From NCBI GenBank assembly GCA_003598055.1, contig QZKI01000085.1, forward strand, positions 25,206 through 89,205: a stretch of 64,000 bases of DNA. The letters run 5' to 3'. Source of the stretch: Candidatus Abyssobacteria bacterium SURF_17. Lineage in GTDB: Bacteria; Abyssobacteria; SURF-5. Of this stretch, positions 1-7,815 are shown piece after piece. The notes under the pieces were generated by a model that did not search any database, was not told where the DNA came from, and was given only the letters and a program-made list of their open reading frames with translations. Position 1 is the first letter of the stretch. Each line of letters begins with the position of its first letter. The translations under genes and the position numbers were made by a program.

Positions 1-484
1 GAACAGCCTCGGTTATCGCCCGCTGGTGGAACAGGGGTTCGTCCGGAGGTTTGCCGAAGAATTCCGGCCTTAAGCGAGCAAGCGATATGATGGCGATTCC
101 GGTGGAGGCATCGGCCTGCCCGAATACGAAGTTGAGATCAGGCACGTAGAGGTCTTCATTGGTCACGGCGAGCACGCGGCCGCCTTGAGGGGCGCTCACG
201 CGGGAGTTGAGCATGTCGAGAACGATGTTGGAGAGGTACTGTCGGCGTTCGCGATTGTATGCATGGGCAGGAAGCGGGATGCCGGATCCGAAGCTCACAG
301 ATGCGCTGAAGGTTTCCCGCAGAGGCTGGACGAGAAATTCGAGTTCGGATACGCTGATCTGCCCGCCGACGGGGACGATGCCTATGGTTTTTTTCATCTT
401 CGAGGCCTCCGTTGCGGCGTGAACCGCGAACGTCATCGCAGTCAGGCCGAGCGTACACAAAAGGAAGAATACTCGTTTTTTCAT
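1..484 (-). CDS. amzA: Archaemetzincin-like zinc metalloprotease, N-terminal part (runs off window start)
   Basis: This frame is open from an ATG at 484 to the window edge, so the ORF track misses it. The product starts with a Sec-type signal peptide (MKKRVFFLLCTLGLTAMTFA). It continues with KTIGIVPVGG and, near the edge, TGIAIISLARLRPEFFG and then RAITEAV. That order (IVPVG start, VTxxDLYVPDLNFVFGQA, SLxRLRPEFFG, then the helix leading into HExxH) is the archaemetzincin family pattern. The zinc motif itself would lie just beyond base 1, so catalytic residues cannot be checked. A secreted family member is inferred from the signal peptide. Family assignment is fairly sure; substrate is unknown. 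Confidence 0.75.
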   Translation of the reverse strand, partial: MKKRVFFLLCTLGLTAMTFAVHAATEASKMKKTIGIVPVGGQISVSELEFLVQPLRETFSASVSFGSGIPLPAHAYNRERRQYLSNIVLDMLNSRVSAPQGGRVLAVTNEDLYVPDLNFVFGQADASTGIAIISLARLRPEFFGKPPDEPLFHQRAITEAV

Positions 485-544
485 CTGCTGAGATCCCGGG
501 CTCTGTACTACCAATGTCGAATTTCTTGCATTCTTGTTGTGGCT

Positions 545-791
545 TTCCGACGCCGTCGTTGAGAGGGAGCGAAGGGTCTCAGACCCGCGCGACCGAAGCA
601 GTCTCCTTAGTAGCACCGAAGATGCAAACAGAGATTGCTTCGCTCGGGCCTCCGACCCTTCGCACCTAAGAAACTAACAACAGTTTCGTCATTGCGAGGG
701 AGCGAAGCAACCGAAGCAATCTCCTTGGTAGCACTGAAGATGCAAACAGAGATTGCTTCGCTCGGGCCTGCGGCCCTGCCTCGCAATGACG
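545..791. repeat. Two copies of an interspersed palindromic repeat (GCGAAGCAATC family)
   Basis: The gap between amzA and the radical SAM gene (485-840) has no credible gene. It holds two related units. The second (about 689-791) starts with TCATTGCGAGGGAGCGAAGC, has a core shared with the other copies (GAAGATGCAAACAGAGATTG) and closes with TCGCAATGA, giving inverted ends. The first (545-668) is a decayed copy with the same core. Two more copies lie at 19227-19443. Confidence 0.8.
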
Positions 792-840
792 GCGCGGGTG
801 TTTCTTTCACACACAACCCCGACACAGACGGGGTCGGACG

Positions 841-1962
841 CTAATAATGATCCCTTGTGAGCAAATGGATATTGCCGATGCGCACGCGCTTCAATCCTGC
901 TGACAGGGCGGCCTCGTGGCACGCTTCTGCATGCCGGCGGCTTGTCACGGGCAAGTCCTCCATCATGAATTGCGGGTGGAAGGCCAGGAGCGAATACGGT
1001 ATATGTGGATTCAGTTCTGCAATGAAAGACGCTATGTTGCGCACTTCTGCTTCATCAATATATCCGGGGACGAGAAGCGTGTTTGCGACCAGCGGAGGCG
1101 GCTCCTGCCTGCTGCTGGTCATCTCGGCCAGAGCGGTGAAATTTGCGAGCGTCTGCCTATTAGAAACTCCGCAGAGCGCGATGTGGAGCCGTTCGTCCCA
1201 TGCCTTCAGGTCGAATTTTATGCAGCCTCCCGACTCGAGCGAGAGTTTCGCCATTTTCTTGAGCAAGGGCGGATTCATCGAGCCATTCGTCTCCCAGCAG
1301 ATTCGAAGGATGCGGCCGGAATTCTTTCTGCGCGCCCGTGCTGAGGCGGCTATGGAGAATGGAAGCTGCGGCGATGGGTCGCCTCCAAAGAAGCAGATAC
1401 AGGAGGTGCGTTCATCTACCGCATGGACGAGGTCATCCACGGTCGCATTCGCGTCGCGGGTGCTTTCGAGCCGGTAATGCCAGTTTTGGCAGAAGAGGCA
1501 ATCGAACGAGCACGCGCGGAAGAAGACGGCCAGGTTTTTGTAACCGTGCTCCGGACCTTTCGAGTGAGCGTATGCCGGGTGGCCGCTGCCTGTGCCGCCC
1601 GGACAGACCCAATCGGCGACGCAGTTGGTGGGGAGCGGGTCGTGGTACCAGCTCACGTTGGCGGTATCGGTTCCTCCCTCAAGACGGTCGCGAGTCGGGG
1701 TTTGACGGTGTTTGCGAAAGCCACAGTAGCCTGATTCGCCGGCGGGAATCGAGCATTTGTTCATGCAGAAGCGGCACTCAAGGCCGGAAGCGGTTCTGGG
1801 CGGTGTTGAAGGGAGTCCGAACCGGGCTCTTCCGGTGGCATGGATGGAAGAGATGTGTCCTTGCACGGTGTCCCAATCGGCCTTGATGCAGCGGGCACAG
1901 ACCGAGAGCGGGCTGGAAATCAGCCGTGAATTCTTACCGCAATTGATACACGTTGCGGCCAT
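841..1962 (-). CDS. Radical SAM protein, PflA/AmmeMemoRadiSam-like
   Basis: The ORF extends to 2046, but the ATG at 1962 is preferred. It gives MAATCINCGKN and has GGAAG about 8 bases upstream. The N-terminus has two Cys pairs (CINC and CARC) that may bind zinc, followed by a second Cys-rich segment (CRFCMNKC). The radical SAM cluster motif CSFDCLFCQNW (CX3CX2C) lies near residue 150. Later segments such as CFFGGDPSPQ and KFDLKAWDE fit the SAM barrel of PFL-activating-enzyme relatives. The protein should bind a 4Fe-4S cluster and S-adenosylmethionine and generate a 5'-deoxyadenosyl radical. No glycyl-radical partner is nearby, so the target is unknown. Confidence 0.8.
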   Translation of the reverse strand: MAATCINCGKNSRLISSPLSVCARCIKADWDTVQGHISSIHATGRARFGLPSTPPRTASGLECRFCMNKCSIPAGESGYCGFRKHRQTPTRDRLEGGTDTANVSWYHDPLPTNCVADWVCPGGTGSGHPAYAHSKGPEHGYKNLAVFFRACSFDCLFCQNWHYRLESTRDANATVDDLVHAVDERTSCICFFGGDPSPQLPFSIAASARARRKNSGRILRICWETNGSMNPPLLKKMAKLSLESGGCIKFDLKAWDERLHIALCGVSNRQTLANFTALAEMTSSRQEPPPLVANTLLVPGYIDEAEVRNIASFIAELNPHIPYSLLAFHPQFMMEDLPVTSRRHAEACHEAALSAGLKRVRIGNIHLLTRDHY

Positions 1963-2053
1963 GCTTTCGTGCTTCCAGCGCGGGGAACATGTCTTCTTTA
2001 ACAATATAGCATGGAGAAAAGGATTGTCAAACGCGAAGGGGTCCATTTTGTTC

Positions 2054-2083
2054 TTGACATTTAGACGTCCAGACGTCCATAAT
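2054..2083 (+). promoter_or_regulatory. Sigma70-type promoter of the methyltransferase gene with two GACGTC boxes in the spacer
   Basis: TTGACA (2054-2059) and CATAAT (2078-2083) are 18 bp apart. The spacer contains the tandem direct repeat AGACGTCC-AGACGTCC (2063-2078), each unit holding the palindrome GACGTC. The expected start point, about 7 bases past the -10 box, falls at about 2090, next to the ATG at 2091, so the mRNA would be leaderless or nearly so. Confidence 0.65.
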
Positions 2084-2090
2084 CATGGCC

Positions 2091-3236
2091 ATGAGTGAGC
2101 GAAGGGCAAGATACCAACCGGGCAGGGTGCGCGACGCAATCATTAAGGTCATGTCTTTAGCGTCTAAACCCCTTTCGGTCAGAGAAATTGAAGAAGATGT
2201 CTGTCGGATGATAGGAGAAACGCCATCTTCTTCGATACGTTCTTACTTGCGCTTAAACAGCTCCACACTGTTTGTTCGAGAATCACATGGCCTGTACATT
2301 TTGCGGAGAAATGCGGGCGCTCTTTTACCACAAGAGTTGGATTTCACTCGCTGGCGCGAACCTGCGCGCTTCGGGAAATCGATGCTGTATCATGCTGATT
2401 GTTTTGACTGGCTCAGAACTCAGCACGACCTGAGTTATCACGGTATTGTGACCGACCCTCCTTACGGGCTCCATGAATATACGGAAGAGCAGCAAACCAA
2501 GCTGCGCAATGGCAAGGGTGGCGTGTGGAGGATACCGCCGTCATTCGATGGTCATCAAAGGTCCCCTTTGCCTCGATTCACCACGCTGACACCTGAGCAA
2601 CTCGAAGAGATTCGGGCTTTTTTCTTTCTTTGGGGAAAACTGCTCTTGCCAAAACTCGTACCGGGCGCGCATGTCATAGTAGCATCAAATCCCCTTCTTT
2701 CGTTTATAGTATCCGGGGCATTGGCGGACGCGGGGTTGGAGCGCCGCGGCGAGATCATTCGTCTTACCATGACCATGCGGGGCGGAGACCGTCCCAAAGC
2801 GGCACATAAGGAGTTCCCGGAAGTGAGCGTTATGCCTCGATCGATGTGGGAACCTTGGGTGGTCTTCCGAAAACCGGTCGAGGGGAGAATTCAGGATAAT
2901 TTGCGAAAGTGGAAAACGGGCGGTTTTCGGCGTCCGTGCAAAGACAAGCCTTTTGGTGACGTCATCGAGTCGGCGCCAACGCGCAAGATCGAACGGGACA
3001 TCGCACAACATCCAAGCCTGAAGCCGCAATCATTTCTGCGTCAGGTGGTGCGTGCCATACTACCGTTGGGCGAAGGAATCGTGCTTGACCCCTTTGCCGG
3101 AGCTGGTTCAACATTGGCCGCTGCCGAGGCTGTCGGCTACAAAAGCATCGGCATAGAGAAAGACGAATATTACTACGAGATGGCCTGCAAAGCCATACCC
3201 AAGCTGATTCGCTTCAATCCAAAAGGAAGCCTATAA
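2091..3236 (+). CDS. DNA methyltransferase (beta-type amino-methyltransferase) with N-terminal winged-helix domain
   Basis: Residues 5-75 look like a winged-helix DNA-binding domain (KPLSVREIEEDV, then SSTLFVRESHGLYIL). The catalytic motif DPPY (in VTDPPYGLHEY) comes first, near residue 125. The SAM-binding motif DPFAGAGST comes last, near residue 340, with a variable target-recognition segment between. This circular order (IV, TRD, I) marks beta-class N6-adenine/N4-cytosine methyltransferases. ATGs at 2085 and 2091 are both in frame; 2091 fits the predicted transcription start better. The gene converges with and overlaps the stop of a PD-(D/E)XK nuclease gene, so it is read as the modification half of a type II system. 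The recognition sequence cannot be read from the protein. Confidence 0.85.
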   Translation: MSERRARYQPGRVRDAIIKVMSLASKPLSVREIEEDVCRMIGETPSSSIRSYLRLNSSTLFVRESHGLYILRRNAGALLPQELDFTRWREPARFGKSMLYHADCFDWLRTQHDLSYHGIVTDPPYGLHEYTEEQQTKLRNGKGGVWRIPPSFDGHQRSPLPRFTTLTPEQLEEIRAFFFLWGKLLLPKLVPGAHVIVASNPLLSFIVSGALADAGLERRGEIIRLTMTMRGGDRPKAAHKEFPEVSVMPRSMWEPWVVFRKPVEGRIQDNLRKWKTGGFRRPCKDKPFGDVIESAPTRKIERDIAQHPSLKPQSFLRQVVRAILPLGEGIVLDPFAGAGSTLAAAEAVGYKSIGIEKDEYYYEMACKAIPKLIRFNPKGSL

Positions 3237-3830
3237 TCTATACAGCCAGTTCTCTCTCAGTTTCTTGATACCGTTTTTGTGCAGGGTAGCCGTTCGCGTG
3301 CCCAATTCGCTCCGAGGGTTCTTGCGAAAATCTTCCACAGTTACCCGGCCAAGGTAAGCTTCAATAAATGTCATTGGCCGGCGGTCAGAGGCGGGCTCAG
3401 ACTCCGTATCCACATCATATACGAATACGCACATCCACTGATCTCTGGCCCCATGAGTATCAACGGCCCCGCCAATCTTTCTGGTAGTCTTAATTTCGAT
3501 TCCCTCAGTGCCTGCTTTGACCGCATTTCCGGCATAGATACCACGAACGACCAAATCCGGATGCCCATTGAAATACCTGTTCTCTGTGAGGACGCGTGAA
3601 TGTTTCGCAAGACTTGCTGTCAACATGTCGGACAACACACCCGACATGATTGCGGCACGCAGCATGTCATCGAGCCTTTGAAGCCCCTTTCGCACAAGAT
3701 GGGCATTTACATCGTAAAAGAAGTCATAAACATCCTGCACGGCCATCTGAAAATCCTCTAACCTCAATTCATACGGAAGGATTGCGTTCGGATTGAACTT
3801 CGCGATATCAACCAAGTTTCGCTTAATCAT
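3231..3830 (-). CDS. Putative type II restriction endonuclease, PD-(D/E)XK fold
   Basis: The 199-residue protein has PD at 91-92 (in NGHPDLVV) and EIK at 112-114 (in EGIEIKTTRK). That spacing is right for a PD-(D/E)XK nuclease core, with hydrophobic strands around both motifs. The gene is convergent with the methyltransferase, and the two stop codons overlap by 6 bases. This back-to-back arrangement is common in type II systems. I do not recognise the family by name, and the upstream gap to the cytochrome operon has no clear promoter. The nuclease call rests on the motif pair and the neighbour. Confidence 0.7.
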   Translation of the reverse strand: MIKRNLVDIAKFNPNAILPYELRLEDFQMAVQDVYDFFYDVNAHLVRKGLQRLDDMLRAAIMSGVLSDMLTASLAKHSRVLTENRYFNGHPDLVVRGIYAGNAVKAGTEGIEIKTTRKIGGAVDTHGARDQWMCVFVYDVDTESEPASDRRPMTFIEAYLGRVTVEDFRKNPRSELGTRTATLHKNGIKKLRENWLYRL

Positions 3831-4064
3831 TCCGGCCCCGCTTCATCTCCGCTTTCTGCCATCTTTCAAGAGGACGTTACTCTACAGCGACGTTGACTTA
3901 TTTGTTAATCTCATCGAGCAATCCGGACTATCCGGGGACATAATACAAATCTTCTTGAAAAAAACTAAGGTCTTAGTGGCTTGTCTGGTCGCAACATGGC
4001 AGCATCGATATGGGTGTTATGGCTTCGGCATTTCCCGCAGCCATCCGCTTCATCATATTTCCGG

Positions 4065-4898
4065 CTAACTGGAGGGTCGCTGCTGCTTCACTTCTTCCAG
4101 CAGTTGCTTTACTCTTTCAATCTCGAGTTTCTCGCGGCGTTCTCGGAGGATGTCCTTGTATTCGAGCGGGTGGTGTTCCATCATTTCTTTCTTCGATATC
4201 TTGCCGGTGATCCAGACCTTGCTCATGGGGAATACTTCGGGATTGAGGTGCACGTTGTACATGTGCCAAATGATGATGGCGAGGAAAGCGAGGATAGCCT
4301 CGAACCCATGCACAATACGTACGATGTCGAGCACCCATATGGGGAACAGCGCAATTGAGGCTTCCTTGAACCAGAGCATGAGGCCGGTCATCGCCATGAT
4401 GAAGATGCCCCAGGCGAGCGCCCAATATTCGAATTTCTCGATGAAATTGAACTTTCCGAATCTCGGCCGTTCTTCGCGCAGCCCCAGGTTGCAGAGGAAC
4501 AGGTTGAGCGCATCCTTAGCATCCTGGAAGTTTGGGATAATCTTGTGGAAGTCGCGGTTGCCGTGGGGTGACATGATGACGTAGACGACCTGGAATATCC
4601 CGACGCCCATGAGGGTGACTCCGGCGACGCGGTGGATGATGCCGCGGAGCCAGAAACTTTCCGGGAAGAAGAAGAGTTTGTGAAGCAGGGGCGCGTCGGG
4701 GAACACGAGAGGGATTCCCGTCAGAACCAACGTGAAGAAGCTTGTGAACAGGATGACGTGCTGAATGCGTTCCGCGAGTGCGAGGCGGATGAACTCTTCG
4801 TCCTCCGGCACCAGTTCGTCATCGGTGATTTCGTCAGGCGAGAGAAGGCCGGCTTCTTTGGCCTTGGCAAGGAGTTCGAGGTCGTCATCTCTAATCAT
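4065..4898 (-). CDS. Membrane b-type cytochrome (formate dehydrogenase gamma/NarI-like)
   Basis: The ORF reaches 4991, but the ATG at 4898 lies in the 8-base overlap with the upstream cytochrome stop and follows GAAGGA, so a 277-residue product (MIRDDDLELLA) is preferred. After an acidic N-terminal stretch there are about four membrane spans (HVILFTSFFTLVLTGIPLVF and later ones). Candidate haem ligands are HVILF, HRVAG, RIVHGFEA and IIWHMYNVH. The C-terminus is a charged helix. Family knowledge suggests a di-haem quinol-oxidising subunit that passes electrons to the co-encoded periplasmic multihaem cytochromes. The terminal acceptor is not shown by the sequence. Confidence 0.85.
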   Translation of the reverse strand: MIRDDDLELLAKAKEAGLLSPDEITDDELVPEDEEFIRLALAERIQHVILFTSFFTLVLTGIPLVFPDAPLLHKLFFFPESFWLRGIIHRVAGVTLMGVGIFQVVYVIMSPHGNRDFHKIIPNFQDAKDALNLFLCNLGLREERPRFGKFNFIEKFEYWALAWGIFIMAMTGLMLWFKEASIALFPIWVLDIVRIVHGFEAILAFLAIIIWHMYNVHLNPEVFPMSKVWITGKISKKEMMEHHPLEYKDILRERREKLEIERVKQLLEEVKQQRPSS

Positions 4899-6186
4899 GC
4901 GTATGCGATCCTTCTTCTGTGGATTCTTTTTCCTTTTTGGCCGCAGTCGCTCGCTTTGCTTTCTTGCGTCGAGCGTAGAGGTCAGCGACAATAAAGATAA
5001 CGAAACCGCCGATGGATGCGGTAATGAAGATTGTGTAGAATTTCTCGACTACGTATGCGCCCATGCTGCTCTCGCGCGCCTCGGACACATGTACTTTGCC
5101 GACGGCAAAGTTCTTGCCCGCCTGCGGATGGCATTTGCCGCAGGTTGTGGGAATGTTGTCGGGATGCACCGACGATTTCGGGTCGTTTGGCGGACGAATG
5201 TCATGATAGCCGTGACAGCTCGCGCAATTTGCGACGGTCGTATCGCCCATCTTTGAGGCGATTCCGTGGTACGTGCCGAGGTATGATTTCAGTCGCTGCG
5301 CCGCGAATCCGTATCGTTTGCCCAGTGTTTCGTCCTCGTGGCACTTGGAGCATATCTCAGCGATATGGGTGGAATGGACAGTGGATTCAGTGCTTGTGTG
5401 TGATTTGATGGAGTGTTCGCCATGGCAGTCGGTACAGATTGGGACATCCGTGTTCCCTTTGAGATAATCCTGGCCGTGGACGCTTTCGAGGTATGTCTGA
5501 TAGATTCCCTGATGGCATTTCGCACAGGTCTTGGGCAAGTTCAGACGATTCGTTATCGAGTCGGGGTCGTCCGGTGGCTTGATTTTGTGGGAGCCGTGAC
5601 AGTCGTTGCAGGCCGCTGAAACGCTGAGCCCTTTCTCCTTGAGCGCTTTCATGTGAACGCTGTTTTCGTATGCCCTGATTTTCTCGGGAGGAGGAAGGTT
5701 ATGTTCGGCCACGATTTTTGTGTCCGTGTGACACTTGATGCAAATTTCCACGAGCTTCAGGGAGAATACTGAGGACTCCGGGTCGCTCGCACGCTTGATG
5801 TCATGTTTCCCGTGGCACGTCGAGCACACGGGAGCCGCCGAATCCCCTGCGACAAATGCTTCGCCATGAACGCTCTTTTTATAATCTTCGAATTCGGTGT
5901 CATGGCACATCGAGCAGTCGACCTTGGTCAAAGGCGCGGGATGCGGGAATTCTTCGACGTCAGCGAGGTCTATATGGCAGTCTGTGCAAGCGATGCCGCT
6001 CTCTCCGTGGATAGAAGCCTGATAGATTTCCGGGTTCACATGGAGCAAGACGCCCTGTTCGTTCGCAAGTGAAGGGTCTTCGTGACATGCGAGACAGTCT
6101 TCGCTCGAGACGGCCTTGGCGGAGTCAGCCGTGAGCGCGACCATGCAGAGGACCAACCAGCCGATCACGAATTTCGTCCGGGCCAT
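4891..6186 (-). CDS. Membrane-anchored periplasmic multihaem cytochrome c with 11 CXXCH motifs
   Basis: The start at ATG 6186 comes one base after the stop of the upstream gene and follows AGGTGG. It opens with a signal peptide (MARTKFVIGWLVLCMVALTA). I count 11 CXXCH haem-binding motifs: CLACH, CTDCH, CSMCH, CSTCH, CIKCH, CNDCH, CAKCH, CTDCH, CSKCH, CASCH and CGKCH. Recurring SVHG and HDIRPP/HSIK segments show internal repetition. A single membrane span (FYTIFITASIGGFVIFIV) and a basic tail end the protein, placing the haem domain outside the inner membrane. It is probably translationally coupled to the genes on both sides. The role is inferred as an electron conduit between the quinone pool and an unknown acceptor. 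Confidence 0.9.
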   Translation of the reverse strand: MARTKFVIGWLVLCMVALTADSAKAVSSEDCLACHEDPSLANEQGVLLHVNPEIYQASIHGESGIACTDCHIDLADVEEFPHPAPLTKVDCSMCHDTEFEDYKKSVHGEAFVAGDSAAPVCSTCHGKHDIKRASDPESSVFSLKLVEICIKCHTDTKIVAEHNLPPPEKIRAYENSVHMKALKEKGLSVSAACNDCHGSHKIKPPDDPDSITNRLNLPKTCAKCHQGIYQTYLESVHGQDYLKGNTDVPICTDCHGEHSIKSHTSTESTVHSTHIAEICSKCHEDETLGKRYGFAAQRLKSYLGTYHGIASKMGDTTVANCASCHGYHDIRPPNDPKSSVHPDNIPTTCGKCHPQAGKNFAVGKVHVSEARESSMGAYVVEKFYTIFITASIGGFVIFIVADLYARRKKAKRATAAKKEKESTEEGSHTHD

Positions 6187-6187
6187 C

Positions 6188-7459
6188 TCACGTGCCACCT
6201 TTTCGTTTGATTCTTCTGGCGAGGTCGGGGACCACCCAGATGAACGTGATGATGAGAAGCCCGATGAAAATCCAGACGAGGACCTGTCGGACGTAGTAAA
6301 CGCTCCCGGATTCCTTTTTCTTGACATCGACGTGAATCTTTACGGAGGCGACCCTGGACGAGATGCCCGGGTGGCATTTTGCCTTTCCGCAGGTTCTCAC
6401 GAGATTCGCGGGATAGACCGATGATTTGGGGTCGGTCGGAGGACGAATATCGTGATGTCCGTGACAGCTTGAGCAGTTGGCGACTGTCTTGCTTCCGTAA
6501 CTGCTGGCGATGCCGTGGTAACTCTGTCCGTATGTAGTGTTTCTATCAACGGATATCTCGTACTTGGCCATGATTCCTTCAGCCGCGTGACACTGAGAGC
6601 AGATCGAGGGAATCTTTGCCTCACTCGGAATCGAGATCTTGTGTTCCCCGTGACAGTTAGTACACACGGGAGCATCGGGATTGTGTTGTTCGATTGCGGC
6701 TACGCCGTGGATGCTTTCCCTGTATACTTTAAATATTCCGACATGGCATTTTCCGCATGTCTCGGGGTTGCGGGGCCTGAGGTTCGGGGTACCCGCCGCT
6801 TGAATGTCATGCACGCCGTGACAGTCGGTGCAGACTGCGGCAAACTGGATCAGTCCTGCCTGGTACAGGGCTCGTCCGTGGACGCTCTGTTCGTATTCAT
6901 GGAAGGGGCTCTCGGCGTGTATGTGGTGTTTTACGACTACTTGCATATCTTCATGGCATACCGCGCATGTGCGTGGAATATTTGCCCGGTACACGGTTGA
7001 TTCCGGATCATCCTTCGACCGGATATTGTGGCGGCCATGGCAATCCGCGCATCCTGCGCCATCCTCGAGGCCTGCCCGTATGGCGACGCCGTGGACGCTG
7101 TCTTTGTATTGTTCCATGGGTGAGAAATCAGGAGCGCCCATGGTGTTCCCCTTGACGTGGCATCGCTCCGTGCAGCTCACCTTTTCGGGATGTCGCTGAT
7201 GCGGAGCTTCACCAACCATGTGCTTCACCTCTTGCACGTCGATGTGGCAATCGAGACAATTGATGTTTCGATGAACAGATTCATCGAGGATCGCGGGGTC
7301 AACGAAGGGAGCTGTGGAGCCTTCCCTGCGTTCAGCATGACATCCGATACAGTTGTCCCATGAGATCTCAGATGCGGGCGCCGTGCGAGCGGGCAAGAGC
7401 ATCAATAAACTCAGAAGTGTAAAGAATAGCAGTTTGCACATCTTGTCATTTGTGTGCAT
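6188..7459 (-). CDS. Membrane-anchored multihaem cytochrome c with 11 haem motifs, two of them non-canonical
   Basis: The ATG at 7459 gives MHTNDKMCKLLFFTLLSLLM, a normal signal peptide; GGAGG lies further upstream than usual, so the start is not certain. Nine CXXCH motifs are visible (CIGCH, CLDCH, CADCH, CAVCH, CTDCH, CGKCH, CTNCH, CSQCH, CSSCH). There is also one CX3CH (CTERCH) and one CX4CH (CGKAKCH). A C-terminal span (VLVWIFIGLLIITFIWVV) anchors it. The layout matches its downstream neighbour, so the pair looks like an ancient duplication. It is the first gene of a three-gene operon with the b-type cytochrome. Confidence 0.88.
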   Translation of the reverse strand: MHTNDKMCKLLFFTLLSLLMLLPARTAPASEISWDNCIGCHAERREGSTAPFVDPAILDESVHRNINCLDCHIDVQEVKHMVGEAPHQRHPEKVSCTERCHVKGNTMGAPDFSPMEQYKDSVHGVAIRAGLEDGAGCADCHGRHNIRSKDDPESTVYRANIPRTCAVCHEDMQVVVKHHIHAESPFHEYEQSVHGRALYQAGLIQFAAVCTDCHGVHDIQAAGTPNLRPRNPETCGKCHVGIFKVYRESIHGVAAIEQHNPDAPVCTNCHGEHKISIPSEAKIPSICSQCHAAEGIMAKYEISVDRNTTYGQSYHGIASSYGSKTVANCSSCHGHHDIRPPTDPKSSVYPANLVRTCGKAKCHPGISSRVASVKIHVDVKKKESGSVYYVRQVLVWIFIGLLIITFIWVVPDLARRIKRKGGT

Positions 7460-7815
7460 GGTCACGTTCTTGTCAACTACCTCCTTACGAGACGGGCCAT
7501 TGCAAAAAAAAAGACTACCATCTTTCCCTGTGTCAAGTGATACCTTTCTAAAACAGGTCTTCTTTTCGAAAGGAGCAAAGGGGAACATCCAGGTGAGAGC
7601 CTGGAACAATTCGTAAATAGTATATCACAAAGGCCTGCTAAATTCCACCTCCAGAGGCGGGGTCGCCATTTTCTCCCCGCGGAGTTTCGACACTATGTCT
7701 TGCACCGTTATCTGCGCTTGCTCCGGTTTTTCCCGGGTCGATGCGGCGCAGGGGCATTGACAATGGTCTCTTGCGGCGATACATTGGAGCGGGACGAGTT
7801 CATGGTAAGGGTTCA

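Noticed and set aside
545-791. Direct repeats as a CRISPR array
   Set aside because: Units are palindromic, about 100 bp, diverged and without regular unique spacers; no cas gene is nearby.
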